This document shows, piece after piece, positions 45,139-55,692 of a stretch of DNA of 64,000 nucleotides. Below the pieces are notes generated by a model that worked only from the letters and a program-made list of their open reading frames with translations, was not told the DNA's origin and made no database searches. Numbering within the stretch: the stretch's first letter is position 1; each line of letters begins with the position of its first letter. The position numbers and the translations under genes were made by a program. This DNA is from Pseudoflavonifractor sp. (GTDB lineage Bacteria > Bacteroidota > Bacteroidia > Bacteroidales > Muribaculaceae), in the NCBI GenBank assembly GCA_023667145.1, contig JAMPAQ010000001.1:1-64000 (forward strand), written 5' to 3'.

Positions 45139-45930
45139 TCAATCCATACCGATGGTTCCACCACTCCTGAACCCACTATTTGAATCGAGACCCACAGTCG
45201 AGTCAGCGGGACGGTTGGCCCCACTATAAGGACTACTGTCCGGGCCGTTAAACCGAGGAGGGAAGTCCTGCTCGTTGCGTGTGGCATTTTCGCCAGCTGC
45301 GGGTATCCCCGATGACATATACGGTTCATCCTGTTCTGCCCTTACATCAATAAATGACTCAGCTACATGCAGGCCCAATGCCTTGGTGTCAATCAGGACA
45401 AGGAGAAGGTCATAATTCTCCCCAATCGTTATTATGTCGCCATTCACACACTCGACAGGACGTGCGACCGAGACACTGTTCTCGTTTATTTGGGTACCGT
45501 TAGTCGAACCCAGATCAGAAATCGTTGCCTCTGTCTTTTCGGGCTTTTTCATCTTGTTAATATGGAGATTGGCATGTCGATGAGACACAGTCCCCTCTCC
45601 AAGTATGATATCACAGTCAGACCCATTGCCTATTATATTCTGTCCGATATGCAACGGCCAATATTCGCCTACGCCTGTACGCGATATAGAGTATAGAAAT
45701 CCGACAATGGGCTTGCCGCTTGGACGCGGCGCACTTTGCCTGACCTCATGAGAGACACGAGGGGCACCGGCCGAGGGAATATCCATACCGGGATATACCG
45801 TGCCGCTTCCCCTATTGGGATTGGACGGACGTGAATATGGCTGACCACCGCCAGCATACTGCTGTCCTTGACTGGGATTATAATCACCTTCGAGACCTAC
45901 GCCCGGAAAAACGGTTTTGTTTTGTGACAT
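45139..45930 (-). CDS. Cytoplasmic FHA-domain protein, first gene of the operon
   Basis: The 263-residue protein has a disordered Gly/Pro/Ser-rich start with two TV(F/Y)PG motifs (TVFPGVG near residue 6 and TVYPGMD near 44), an FHA domain (about 76-180: IGNGSDCDIILG, VSHRHANL, GSTNGTQIN) and a disordered tail with STVGLD and GTIGMD. The threonines in these motifs are candidate kinase sites; a phosphorylated tail binding an FHA domain is a known regulatory pattern. No signal peptide or membrane helix. It heads the 18-kb operon, just downstream of the paired palindromic sites. Confidence 0.83.
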   Translation of the reverse strand: MSQNKTVFPGVGLEGDYNPSQGQQYAGGGQPYSRPSNPNRGSGTVYPGMDIPSAGAPRVSHEVRQSAPRPSGKPIVGFLYSISRTGVGEYWPLHIGQNIIGNGSDCDIILGEGTVSHRHANLHINKMKKPEKTEATISDLGSTNGTQINENSVSVARPVECVNGDIITIGENYDLLLVLIDTKALGLHVAESFIDVRAEQDEPYMSSGIPAAGENATRNEQDFPPRFNGPDSSPYSGANRPADSTVGLDSNSGFRSGGTIGMD

Positions 45931-45958
45931 GATGGTTAATAGTTTTGCACTGGTTGCA

Positions 45959-45982
45959 GGTATCTCTTGGCAAGAGATTTGG
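45959..45982. repeat. Palindromic site A of a 24-bp pair
   Basis: The core TCTCTTGGCAAGAGA is a 15-base palindrome around a central G (45970). The 24-bp site matches site B at 46133-46156 in 22 positions in direct orientation; 15 bases also match in inverted orientation because of the palindrome. It lies about 30 bases upstream of the first operon gene and may be a recombination site or an operator. Confidence 0.75.
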
Positions 45983-46132
45983 ATGAGCGTGATAGTGTTG
46001 ATTTTCAGCCTATTAGACGCGCCGTATAAGCGATTTCGCTAAACAAATGCTCATTTTTTGAGAAATTTGAGTTAAAAATGGAATCGTATGATGCTTATTT
46101 CAAATATTTTTCGTAACATTGCACACAAAATA
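45983..46132. other. AT-rich segment between the paired sites
   Basis: This 150-base segment must carry part of the operon promoter, or the promoter lies outside it. I found no perfect TAnnTTTG on either strand. The best toward the operon is AATATTTG (minus strand, 46101-46108) with TTTTG 17 bases before it; the best in the other direction is TAACATTGCAC (46114-46121). Confidence 0.4.
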
Positions 46133-46156
46133 GGTAACTCTTGCCAAGAGATTTGG
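46133..46156. repeat. Palindromic site B of a 24-bp pair
   Basis: The core CTCTTGCCAAGAG is a 13-base palindrome around a central C (46144). It differs from site A at two of 24 positions, one being the central base. It lies 60 bases from the end of the recombinase gene. Confidence 0.75.
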
Positions 46157-46177
46157 CAAATCGCACCGATAATCAGA

Positions 46178-46208
46178 TGCCCCGGTTAGCACGAGAAACC
46201 GAGGCGTT
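46178..46208. terminator. Hairpin between recombinase gene and operon
   Basis: A 9-bp stem GCCCCGGTT / AACCGAGGC: fully paired with one G-U on the minus strand, one mismatch on the plus strand, where GTTTTTT follows. It probably ends recombinase transcription and may insulate the operon, though the T run favours plus-strand use. Confidence 0.5.
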
Positions 46209-46214
46209 TTTTCA

Positions 46215-47447
46215 TTATAATGAGCCGATAATAGCAGCGTTGGCTTTGTCAACGACAGAAGCGTCGAGGGAGGCGAGGTAGATTTGGGTGGTGGCTTCGG
46301 AATCATGACCCATGCCTTGGCTGATGACGCTGAGAGGGATGCCCTTGGACTTGGCAACTGATGCCCATGAATGTCTGGCGACATACATCGTCAAGGGAAT
46401 CTCCACGCCAACCATTGCTGCAATCACTTTCAGGCTGCGATTAATGTTGTATCCCACGTTGCGGTAGGCCCACCGCTCGTTGCGCCCGACTGTCGTTATG
46501 ATGGGCAGCAGGTATCGTGTCGGATTGTCGGGATATTTGTCAAGCACCATCCCCATCTCATGCGTCCATGCGATGGTCAGCCGTTGGCCGGTCTTGCGGC
46601 GACGGTAGGTCACGTAACCGTTTCTAAGATCGGATTTCTTCAGGAAGGCCATGTCGATGAAGCTCATTCCACGGAGATAGAAACTCATCAGAAACATATC
46701 GCGGGCATGGTCGAGCCGTGGGGTGGACGACAGGTCAAGAGTCCTGATTTTCCGAATAACCTCCAATGGTAGCGCACGCTTGACGGTCTTGTCGATGCCG
46801 GTATAGACCCGTCGGAACGGATTGCGGTCAGCGATTATGCCGCCAACCACGGCCCGGTTATAAACCGCACGGAGTATCCGCGTATAAAATGATATGGTAT
46901 TTGGCGTGTTGCCCCGCGCCTTGTGCCATGCCTCATAAGCCTCCATCACTTCCGATGTCAGACAGTCGAGCATCAGGTCTCCGGCGGTGAGACCAATGTC
47001 CCCACATCCATGCTGCGATTGGAATGTCCTGAAGCTATTGAGTGCGGCTGTATAGGTCTCAGATGTGCGGGTTTTGCCGTTGCGCCTAAGGTTTTCAATC
47101 AGCGACTCCATATAGCCGCCTAAAGAATATTCCCTCATATATCGCTTGAACCCGTCAATGACATCATCTGCGGTATAGGGCAATCCCCTGGCCTCAAAAC
47201 GCCCCACAATCCGGGTCAACCGCTCTATGTCGCGACGTATCAGCTCACTGACCGTCGTGACAGCGGTTTTCCCGACGCTGACGCAACGGAGTATCGGCCT
47301 TGAGCGTGTCGCGTCCCACTCATCATTAAATATGCGGTATTCGGTATTGAATTGACGCACTTTCCTGTCATGGGTAATCTGGAAGAAGATGGCCCCCTTG
47401 CGGTCAGGATGGACGGAGGGTCGGTATTTTACTTTTACAGTGGTCAT
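46215..47447 (-). CDS. Tyrosine recombinase (phage integrase family)
   Basis: The 410-residue protein has the Bacteroidales layout: N-terminal arm-type DNA-binding domain (VKVKYRPSVHPDRKGAIFFQITH, FNDEWD), a SAM-like core-binding domain (about 105-200) and a catalytic domain. Active-site residues are visible as Arg in YLRGMSFID, the pair in YVARHSWAS, His in GMGHDSEATT and Tyr in QIYLAS. The ATG at 47447 (MTTVKVKY) matches the family start. Such enzymes in Bacteroidales either move elements or invert local promoters. It sits right upstream of sites A and B. Confidence 0.9.
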   Translation of the reverse strand: MTTVKVKYRPSVHPDRKGAIFFQITHDRKVRQFNTEYRIFNDEWDATRSRPILRCVSVGKTAVTTVSELIRRDIERLTRIVGRFEARGLPYTADDVIDGFKRYMREYSLGGYMESLIENLRRNGKTRTSETYTAALNSFRTFQSQHGCGDIGLTAGDLMLDCLTSEVMEAYEAWHKARGNTPNTISFYTRILRAVYNRAVVGGIIADRNPFRRVYTGIDKTVKRALPLEVIRKIRTLDLSSTPRLDHARDMFLMSFYLRGMSFIDMAFLKKSDLRNGYVTYRRRKTGQRLTIAWTHEMGMVLDKYPDNPTRYLLPIITTVGRNERWAYRNVGYNINRSLKVIAAMVGVEIPLTMYVARHSWASVAKSKGIPLSVISQGMGHDSEATTQIYLASLDASVVDKANAAIIGSL

Positions 47448-47648
47448 AATAATTTGGATTTGGGTTATATACAAATTATATGACCTCACGCGACATCTTC
47501 ACGCGACACGGCTGTATGTCGTCCACATATTGGAGAAAGGCGTGCTTACGTGAAGCCGGATATCAGCATGACGCACAATGGTGGCGTGTAGTATTGACGC
47601 GCACACGGTGGCGTTCAGCGGTGGCACGGACAGGCACCACGGCGTGTG

Positions 47649-48584
47649 TCAGAATGGCTTGCGGTACTTGTCGGAGTCCGCATCGTCCATTATGCTCAGA
47701 TAGGAAGCGTAGCGGGAGCGGGCGATGCGTTGCTCGTCAATGGCGCGAAGTACGGCACATCCCGGCTCATGGACATGGGTGCAGTTGTTGTATCGGCAAT
47801 CATGCGATGCCTCAAATATCTCGGGGAAGAAATGTCCCACCTCCTGCTTATCAAAGTCTATGGTGCCAAATCCTTTTACCCCTGGGGTATCAATGATATA
47901 TCCCCCACCCTCAACCGGGAACATCTCTGAAAAAGTGGTCGTGTGCATACCGGTGTCATGCATTGCCGAAATCTCGGCGGTACGTAAGCCAAGTCCGGGT
48001 ACTATTGCATTGATTAAAGACGACTTACCCACCCCCGAATTGCCCGAGAAAAGTGATATGCGTCCCGAGATGGCCTGTCGCAGTGAATCGATACCCTCGC
48101 CGGTGAGAGCAGAAACGTGCAGTACGTCATATCCGATCGAGCGGTAGAGATAGGTCACAGCGTCGAGCAGCTCCCGGTCATCGGGATTGTCAAGGAGATC
48201 GACCTTGTTGATGACCAATGTCACGGGGACACGGTAAGCCTCGGCCGTGGCAAGAAACCGGTCGATAAACGTTGTCGATGTGACGGGATGGACGAGAGTC
48301 ACCACGAGATAGGCCATGTCGATGTTGGCGGCGATGATGCTCGCCTCCTTTGACAGGTTGCTCGCGCGGCGTATGATGTAGTTGCGTCTCGGAGCTATGC
48401 CGGTGATGAACGAACCGCCGTCGCCTCCATCGGTTATCGTGACACGGTCACCGACAGCGACCGGATTGGTGGTACGTATCCCCTTGATGCGGAAATTGCC
48501 TTTGATCTTACAATTGATTTCCCGGCCATCGTCAGTCCTGACGACATACCAGCTGCCTGTATTTTTTATAACCAGTCCGTCCAT
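47649..48584 (-). CDS. rsgA: Ribosome small-subunit-dependent GTPase RsgA
   Basis: RsgA is a circularly permuted GTPase that releases RbfA and helps late 30S maturation. The 311-residue protein has an OB domain (about 1-75), then GTPase motifs in permuted order: NKVDL (G4), [10 protein letters not shown] (G1) and DTPGVKGF (G3). The C-terminal zinc finger shows [15 protein letters not shown] chose the ATG at 48584 ([13 protein letters not shown]) over the one seven codons earlier because it matches the family start. Confidence 0.94.
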   Translation of the reverse strand: MDGLVIKNTGSWYVVRTDDGREINCKIKGNFRIKGIRTTNPVAVGDRVTITDGGDGGSFITGIAPRRNYIIRRASNLSKEASIIAANIDMAYLVVTLVHPVTSTTFIDRFLATAEAYRVPVTLVINKVDLLDNPDDRELLDAVTYLYRSIGYDVLHVSALTGEGIDSLRQAISGRISLFSGNSGVGKSSLINAIVPGLGLRTAEISAMHDTGMHTTTFSEMFPVEGGGYIIDTPGVKGFGTIDFDKQEVGHFFPEIFEASHDCRYNNCTHVHEPGCAVLRAIDEQRIARSRYASYLSIMDDADSDKYRKPF

Positions 48585-48671
48585 AACATCATAATAATGG
48601 CACATTGTGGTATATGCCTCATCCTTACCAATGCGAAGTTAGTCATTTTCGGTGTATTTGCAAAAATATGG

Positions 48672-48679
48672 TATCTTTG
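48672..48679 (+). promoter_or_regulatory. Promoter box of the Crp-family gene
   Basis: TATCTTTG, a match to TAnnTTTG, lies 21 bases before the ATG at 48700. The -33 position holds a T run (TTTTCG). Confidence 0.55.
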
Positions 48680-48699
48680 TAAAACATATCATATACTTT

Positions 48700-49263
48700 A
48701 TGGCGCAATTAAACGATTTCCTTTCATACATTGACTTTGAGGCGATACGCGAGTATTGCATGGCTAACGGCAACACCGTTCGCTATGTAAAGGGAGATTG
48801 TTTTGCAGAAGCCGGAAGTATCGGGAGATATGTTGGCTTCGTTAAATCCGGCTATTTCAAATATTGTGTGCTTACATCAAAGGGAGATTATGCCGTTACA
48901 GGGTTTACATTTGCTGACGAGTGCATAATGGACTTTACGCAATCATTCATTTTCGACAAGCCTTCCAAAATCTCAATAATTGCAGGTTGTGATTCCGAGG
49001 TCATTCAAGTTCCGTTACGCACTCTAAGAGATTTCATCACACAGGATAATCCCGGTTTAATACCACACATGTCAGCCGTGGTATTGGAAGAGGCATATAC
49101 TCGCTACCTTCGACTTTACTCAAAATCACCGACAGAGCGTTATCTTGAACTTGTTGAAAAATATCCCAATGTTTTGGAGCAAATAACGCTCCGCGACATT
49201 GCCTCGTATCTTCTCGTCACCCCAATTCATCTGAGCCGTATCCGAAAAAATTTGAGGAAATGA
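48700..49263 (+). CDS. Crp/Fnr-family transcriptional regulator
   Basis: The 187-residue protein has a cyclic-nucleotide-binding-type jelly roll (about 20-115: YVKGDCFAEAGSIGRYVGFVKSG) and a C-terminal winged helix (ITLRDIASYLLVTPIHLSRIRKNL). The ligand is unknown. It probably regulates the divergent or following genes; the nearest is the outer-membrane receptor gene 101 bases downstream on the same strand. The longer open frame upstream would begin inside the promoter, so the ATG at 48700 is used. Base composition is AT-rich compared with rsgA. Confidence 0.87.
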   Translation: MAQLNDFLSYIDFEAIREYCMANGNTVRYVKGDCFAEAGSIGRYVGFVKSGYFKYCVLTSKGDYAVTGFTFADECIMDFTQSFIFDKPSKISIIAGCDSEVIQVPLRTLRDFITQDNPGLIPHMSAVVLEEAYTRYLRLYSKSPTERYLELVEKYPNVLEQITLRDIASYLLVTPIHLSRIRKNLRK

Positions 49264-49307
49264 CACAGGCATAAACATTTGTTTACGTCAAAGTCGCATT
49301 CCTGAAC

Positions 49308-49315
49308 TTACTTTG
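49308..49315 (+). promoter_or_regulatory. Possible -7 box before the AT tract
   Basis: TTACTTTG is one step from TAnnTTTG. If used, the transcript would start at about 49322 and its whole leader would be the AT tract. Confidence 0.35.
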
Positions 49316-49325
49316 CCGACAAAAA

Positions 49326-51668
<2,343 letters not shown>

Positions 51669-51684
51669 TAAAGTTTATACAATT

Positions 51685-52029
51685 ATGAGAAAATTTATTG
51701 TCGCAATAGCCTTTGCTGTTGCAAGTGTGGCCGCGAGTGCAGCACCTCATTGTTGCTACTTCAATAATGATGATAATAAAGTGACCATTGTCTTCACCGA
51801 TGAAGACGCTGATGGAGAGTACATAGTATCCGATGTGATGCTTTTCCCCGTTGAGGGTGGAAAAGGGTATGAAGTCAACTCGGTTGACACCAACGTCACA
51901 GATGGCGTGGCAAAGGTAACTCTTACATTCCAACACCTTACCAAGTTTTCCAACCCTGTTGTTGAGTTAACCATCAACGGCAAAAAGGCAGAGCTCAAGG
52001 TCGCTAAGTTAAAAGGAGCCTGGCAATAA
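51685..52029 (+). CDS. Small exported protein of unknown function
   Basis: The 114-residue protein has a signal peptide (about 1-20, SAAPHCC) and a beta-rich mature part (KVTIVFTDEDADGEYIV, VAKVTLTFQHLTKFSNPVVELTINGKKAEL) like a single Ig-type domain. I do not recognise a family. It lies 16 bases after the receptor gene and is probably co-transcribed. Confidence 0.7.
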   Translation: MRKFIVAIAFAVASVAASAAPHCCYFNNDDNKVTIVFTDEDADGEYIVSDVMLFPVEGGKGYEVNSVDTNVTDGVAKVTLTFQHLTKFSNPVVELTINGKKAELKVAKLKGAWQ

Positions 52030-52153
52030 TGCAATAATAAGTTTTCCCGGCGCAAAATACTCAAAGTTTGGCAAATATTTCGTTTCTTTGTCATGGCAAT
52101 GGTTCTATCACATCCAAGATTACTTATCAAGACAATAATAATCCAACCACGAC

Positions 52154-53428
52154 ATGATAAAAATATCACTCAGAAACGCGCTCCTACTGCCGACAATCAT
52201 CGCCACGGCAATACAGTCATCGTCACAGACGACTCCCGACGAGATATTCGCCATCCCCGAGAAGGCCGGAGGTGTCTACTACGCATATCCTGTGACAGAA
52301 AGCCACAACACCCCCGCGCCAAAAGGCTACAAGCCATTTTACGTGAGCCACTACGGCCGGCATGGGTCGAGATACCTCATTAGTGACGATGACTACCGCC
52401 GCGCCATCGACCTGATGGAAGACGCGCACAAGGCCAATGCCCTGACACCGTTGGGAGAAGACGTATATCAGCGGCTCACCGCTATATGGCCTGAGGCTGA
52501 GGGGCGTGGAGGCGACCTGACACCACTCGGAGTGCGCCAGCACAGGGGTATAGCCTCACGCATGTACCAATCATATCCCGAGGTGTTTGAGGGCAAACCC
52601 ACGGTGACGGCAAAGTCGACGACAGTCGTGAGATGTGCCTTGAGCATGGCGGCATTTTGCGAAAGTCTCAAGGAACACAAACCGACACTCGACATCCCCC
52701 GCGAATCAAGCAACCGATACAAGTATTACCTCGACTATCACAGTCCCGAATGGGGTGACTATGTCGGTGACAAAGGTCCATGGCGCGAGGAATTCCGCAA
52801 GTTCAAGGATGAGAAGACCAATCCCGGAAGACTCGTGACATCGCTGTTTGCCGACAAGGATTACGTCAGGCGCAAGGTCAATCCTGACCAATTCATGTGG
52901 GACCTCTACTGGATTGCCGTCGATATGCAGAACATGGAGTCGCCCATCAGCTTCATGGACGTGTTTGACAAGCAAGAGCTGTTTGACCTCTGGCAGGTAG
53001 CCAACTACAATTTCTACGTATGCAACGCGAACCACACGATGGCCGAGGGAAAGACTCTTGAGAATGCACACAACCTCATCAAAAATATCATCGAAAGCGC
53101 CGACGAGATGATAGAATCGGGCGGCAACGGGGCCACCCTCCGATTTGGCCATGACGGTGATCTCATACCCCTTGCCGGCGCATTGAGGCTCAACGAGTGC
53201 TATAATGCAACAGGACGCCCCGAGGATACCTACAGTCACTTTGCCGATTTCAAGATTGCCCCGATGGCCGGAAACGTGCAGCTGATATTCTTCCGCGACC
53301 GTGAGGGAGACGTGCTCGTCAAGTTGATGCTCAATGAGCGAGAGACATCAATCCCGGTTGAGACCGACCGATATCCGTTCTACCGTTGGTCGGATGTAAA
53401 AAACTTTTATACCAACATTTTGAAATAA
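52154..53428 (+). CDS. Histidine-type phosphatase (HAP/MINPP-like)
   Basis: The 424-residue protein has a signal peptide (about 1-22) and the histidine acid phosphatase hallmark RHGSR (Arg69-His70-Gly71-Ser72-Arg73), with His70 as the phosphate-accepting residue; the HD proton donor motif is in RFGHDGDLIPL. Members hydrolyse phosphomonoesters; MINPP-like ones dephosphorylate inositol phosphates such as phytate. The substrate is inferred only. It stands alone between the small exported protein and a winged-helix gene. Confidence 0.85.
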   Translation: MIKISLRNALLLPTIIATAIQSSSQTTPDEIFAIPEKAGGVYYAYPVTESHNTPAPKGYKPFYVSHYGRHGSRYLISDDDYRRAIDLMEDAHKANALTPLGEDVYQRLTAIWPEAEGRGGDLTPLGVRQHRGIASRMYQSYPEVFEGKPTVTAKSTTVVRCALSMAAFCESLKEHKPTLDIPRESSNRYKYYLDYHSPEWGDYVGDKGPWREEFRKFKDEKTNPGRLVTSLFADKDYVRRKVNPDQFMWDLYWIAVDMQNMESPISFMDVFDKQELFDLWQVANYNFYVCNANHTMAEGKTLENAHNLIKNIIESADEMIESGGNGATLRFGHDGDLIPLAGALRLNECYNATGRPEDTYSHFADFKIAPMAGNVQLIFFRDREGDVLVKLMLNERETSIPVETDRYPFYRWSDVKNFYTNILK

Positions 53429-53529
53429 AAATTGTTATCTATTAAAATGGCAATCATTCCGTCATCACGTCAATTATGCCTGATGCACGTTCACAGACTG
53501 TCGTTTTAGCAAAATTTAAGTAAATCAAC

Positions 53530-53559
53530 TTGCGTAAAACAAAATTTTACGTAAATTTG
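53530..53559 (+). promoter_or_regulatory. Promoter of the winged-helix gene
   Basis: TTG at 53530-53532, 19 bases, then TAAATTTG at 53552-53559; the ATG follows at 53614. Confidence 0.7.
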
Positions 53560-53613
53560 CAGAATCAAAAATTCAAGTAATATCAAACATTGTCTAATAA
53601 AATTGACGAAATT

Positions 53614-53832
53614 ATGAACACTGAAACAATCGGCACATGGGCCGGACTATTGTGGAACGCCCTCAATGAGGCAGATGTGCTTGGCACAAAACAGATTAAG
53701 AAAATAACCAAACTCAAGGACAAGGAACTCTATGCCGCCATTGGCTGGCTCGCACGTGAGGACAAAATTGAGATTCAGGAAAGCCCCGAGGATCCGAAAG
53801 AATTCCTCATTACCCTCGTCCAGGACAAGTAA
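53614..53832 (+). CDS. Winged helix-turn-helix protein (DUF2582-type)
   Basis: The 72-residue protein is a single winged-helix domain (MNTETIGTWAGLLWNALNE, KQIKKITKLKDKELYAAIGWLARE). The MNTxTIG start is typical of this family in Bacteroidetes, which is why I use the ATG at 53614 instead of an upstream TTG. Its DNA target is unknown. A strong hairpin terminator follows at 53855. Confidence 0.85.
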   Translation: MNTETIGTWAGLLWNALNEADVLGTKQIKKITKLKDKELYAAIGWLAREDKIEIQESPEDPKEFLITLVQDK

Positions 53833-53854
53833 ACTCCTCCTACCCTATTGATAC

Positions 53855-53888
53855 ATCGGGATGCGTCGCCAGACAGCATCCCGATTTT
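53855..53888 (+). terminator. Terminator after the winged-helix gene
   Basis: A perfect 10-bp stem ATCGGGATGC / GCATCCCGAT with an 11-base loop, followed by TTTCATT. Confidence 0.8.
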
Positions 53889-53932
53889 CATTATATAACA
53901 TTTGCCGATATACTTCATTTGGGCAAAATAGT

Positions 53933-53940
53933 TACTTTTG
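53933..53940 (+). promoter_or_regulatory. Promoter box of the TPR gene
   Basis: TACTTTTG matches TAnnTTTG, 27 bases before the ATG at 53967; no clear -33 element. Confidence 0.5.
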
Positions 53941-53966
53941 CAGACGGATAACCAGTAAAACGGCAC

Positions 53967-54788
53967 ATGCGACTCACCATATACGCCATATTGGCAATAA
54001 TCGCGGCAACCGCCCATGGTCAGACACCCTACCTTGACCTTGTCGGCGAGGCTGACAAGGCACTCGGGCAGAATCTGTGGCAGGACGCCGAGACAATAAT
54101 ACTCGATGCCCTCGACACCGAGCCGTCCAATCCGTCAAACTTCTTGCTGCTGTCCAATCTCGGCATGGCGCGATTTAACCTCGGCAAGGACAGTCTCGCC
54201 CTCGAAGCCCTCGACAAGGCCCATGAGCTTGCCCCCGGGAGTACTGTCGTACTCGCTAATCGTGCCAAAGTGCTGCAAACCGTTGGGCGCACTGATGACG
54301 CCTACCGGGATTACAGCGAGATAATCACTATCGACTCCACACTCACCGAGCCACGGTTCATGCACGCGATGCTCGCCGTCATGCGCCGCGACTACCTTGC
54401 AGCCGAGGATGACGTGAAAGTCCTCGACCGTCTGTCGCCCGACGGCATAGAGGCGCCAACCGCACGCGCATCGCTGTTCCAGCACACGGCACAATATGAC
54501 AAGGCCGTCAGCCAGTACGACATACTCATTGAGCGAAAACCATCGGCAGCCTATCACGGAGGCCGGGCAGCATGTCTGCTGATGCTCAAGAGGTATGGAG
54601 AGGCCGCTGACGACATCGCTGCCGGACTGCGACTCGACCCGGACGACGGCGACCTGTATCTCTATCGGGCCTACCTCCACAAGCTCCGCTATCAAAGCCG
54701 CGATGCCGACAACGACCTGCGCCAGGCGCTGAGACTCGGCGTAGACCCGGTGAGGGCGCAGCTGCTTATGGGACACAATCCACAATAA
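53967..54788 (+). CDS. Exported TPR protein
   Basis: The 273-residue protein has a signal peptide (about 1-18, TAHGQ) and about six to seven tetratricopeptide repeats (for example SNFLLLSNLGMARFNLGK, RTDDAYRDYSEIITID, DGDLYLYRAYLHKLRYQ). TPRs are protein-protein scaffolds; the partner is unknown. It is followed after 20 bases by the HAD phosphatase gene, probably in one transcript. Confidence 0.85.
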   Translation: MRLTIYAILAIIAATAHGQTPYLDLVGEADKALGQNLWQDAETIILDALDTEPSNPSNFLLLSNLGMARFNLGKDSLALEALDKAHELAPGSTVVLANRAKVLQTVGRTDDAYRDYSEIITIDSTLTEPRFMHAMLAVMRRDYLAAEDDVKVLDRLSPDGIEAPTARASLFQHTAQYDKAVSQYDILIERKPSAAYHGGRAACLLMLKRYGEAADDIAAGLRLDPDDGDLYLYRAYLHKLRYQSRDADNDLRQALRLGVDPVRAQLLMGHNPQ

Positions 54789-54808
54789 CGCATATCAATC
54801 CTACGACA

Positions 54809-55474
54809 ATGAAACAACTCGTGATATTTGACCTTGACGGCACACTGCTCAACACCATAACCGACCTCGGACGAGCCACCAACCATGCGCTTGCCGAGAG
54901 TGGATTTCCCACCCACGACCTGTCGGCTTACCCGTTTTTTGTCGGCAACGGTGTGACCCGATTGCTCGAACGCGCTTTGCCGGAGGGTTCAAGAGCCGAA
55001 CAGACCGTCACGGCACTGCGGCGCAAATTCATCGAATATTACAGCGAACACAACACTGACACGACTGTGCCCTACGACGGCATCCCCGAGTTGTTGGCCG
55101 AGCTACAGGAGCGTGGAGTCAAACTCGCCGTGGCATCCAACAAATATCAAAGCGCTGTCGACAAACTGATACATCACTTCTTCCCCTCCATACGCTGGGC
55201 GGCCATCGAGGGACAGAAAGAGGACTATCCCGTCAAGCCCGATCCATCCATTGTCTTTGACATATTATCGAAAAATCCGACGCCCAAGGCCGATGTGCTT
55301 TACGTCGGCGACTCGGGCATCGACATGGAGACCGCCCGCAGGGCCTGCATAGAGTCAGCCGGCGTCACATGGGGATTCCGTCCCGTCTCTGAGTTGCGCG
55401 AATACCATGCCGACCACATCGTCACCATACCCGCCCAGCTCCTCGATTTCGTCGATGGCACAGAACGGTTATAA
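54809..55474 (+). CDS. HAD-superfamily phosphatase, phosphoglycolate phosphatase-like
   Basis: The 221-residue protein is a HAD hydrolase with motif I FDLDGTLLNT (Asp9 nucleophile, Asp11), motif II AVASNK, the lysine in YPVKPDPS and motif IV VGDSGIDMETA. The helical cap with FVGNGVTRLLERALP matches the Gph/PGP group, which removes 2-phosphoglycolate or acts on other small phosphoesters. The substrate is inferred from similarity. Confidence 0.87.
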   Translation: MKQLVIFDLDGTLLNTITDLGRATNHALAESGFPTHDLSAYPFFVGNGVTRLLERALPEGSRAEQTVTALRRKFIEYYSEHNTDTTVPYDGIPELLAELQERGVKLAVASNKYQSAVDKLIHHFFPSIRWAAIEGQKEDYPVKPDPSIVFDILSKNPTPKADVLYVGDSGIDMETARRACIESAGVTWGFRPVSELREYHADHIVTIPAQLLDFVDGTERL

Positions 55475-55645
55475 ACAACACTTGGTAATCGTACATATCA
55501 CAATCCCAGTGCTTGCGGAACCCATCAAGCCGATTGTCCGACAACACACTCCAAGGTGCAAGGATTTTTATCCCACCATATCGACGAGCTAAAGGGTTGA
55601 GATAGCGTCCAAAACGAAAGAGTGTTGACGTACACTGCAAAAGTA
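55475..55645 (-). ncRNA. Candidate small RNA
   Basis: A minus-strand TACTTTTG box (55638-55645) with TTTT 20 bases before it would start a transcript running to about 55480. The box lies inside a 14-bp inverted repeat (GAGTGTTGACGTAC at 55619 with its near-complement near 55643-55656). The 5' CAACACTC can pair with a later GAGTGTGTTG. An open frame of 72 codons exists without ATG, so RNA seems likelier than protein. Confidence 0.25.
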
Positions 55646-55692
55646 CGGCAACACTCCCTATGCTGAAAAGACCGAGTTGTCTTTATCTCGAT

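Noticed and set aside
39159-45930. Kinase, FHA and PP2C genes as regulators of a type VI secretion system
   Set aside because: No Tss, Hcp or VgrG-type gene occurs in the window, and the operon continues into envelope, CXXX and Tat genes.
47448-47648. GC-rich gap between the recombinase gene and rsgA, with open frames on the plus strand
   Set aside because: The frames run through rsgA in antisense; no start, promoter or domain is seen, and only short GTGG/CCAC-type repeats were noted.
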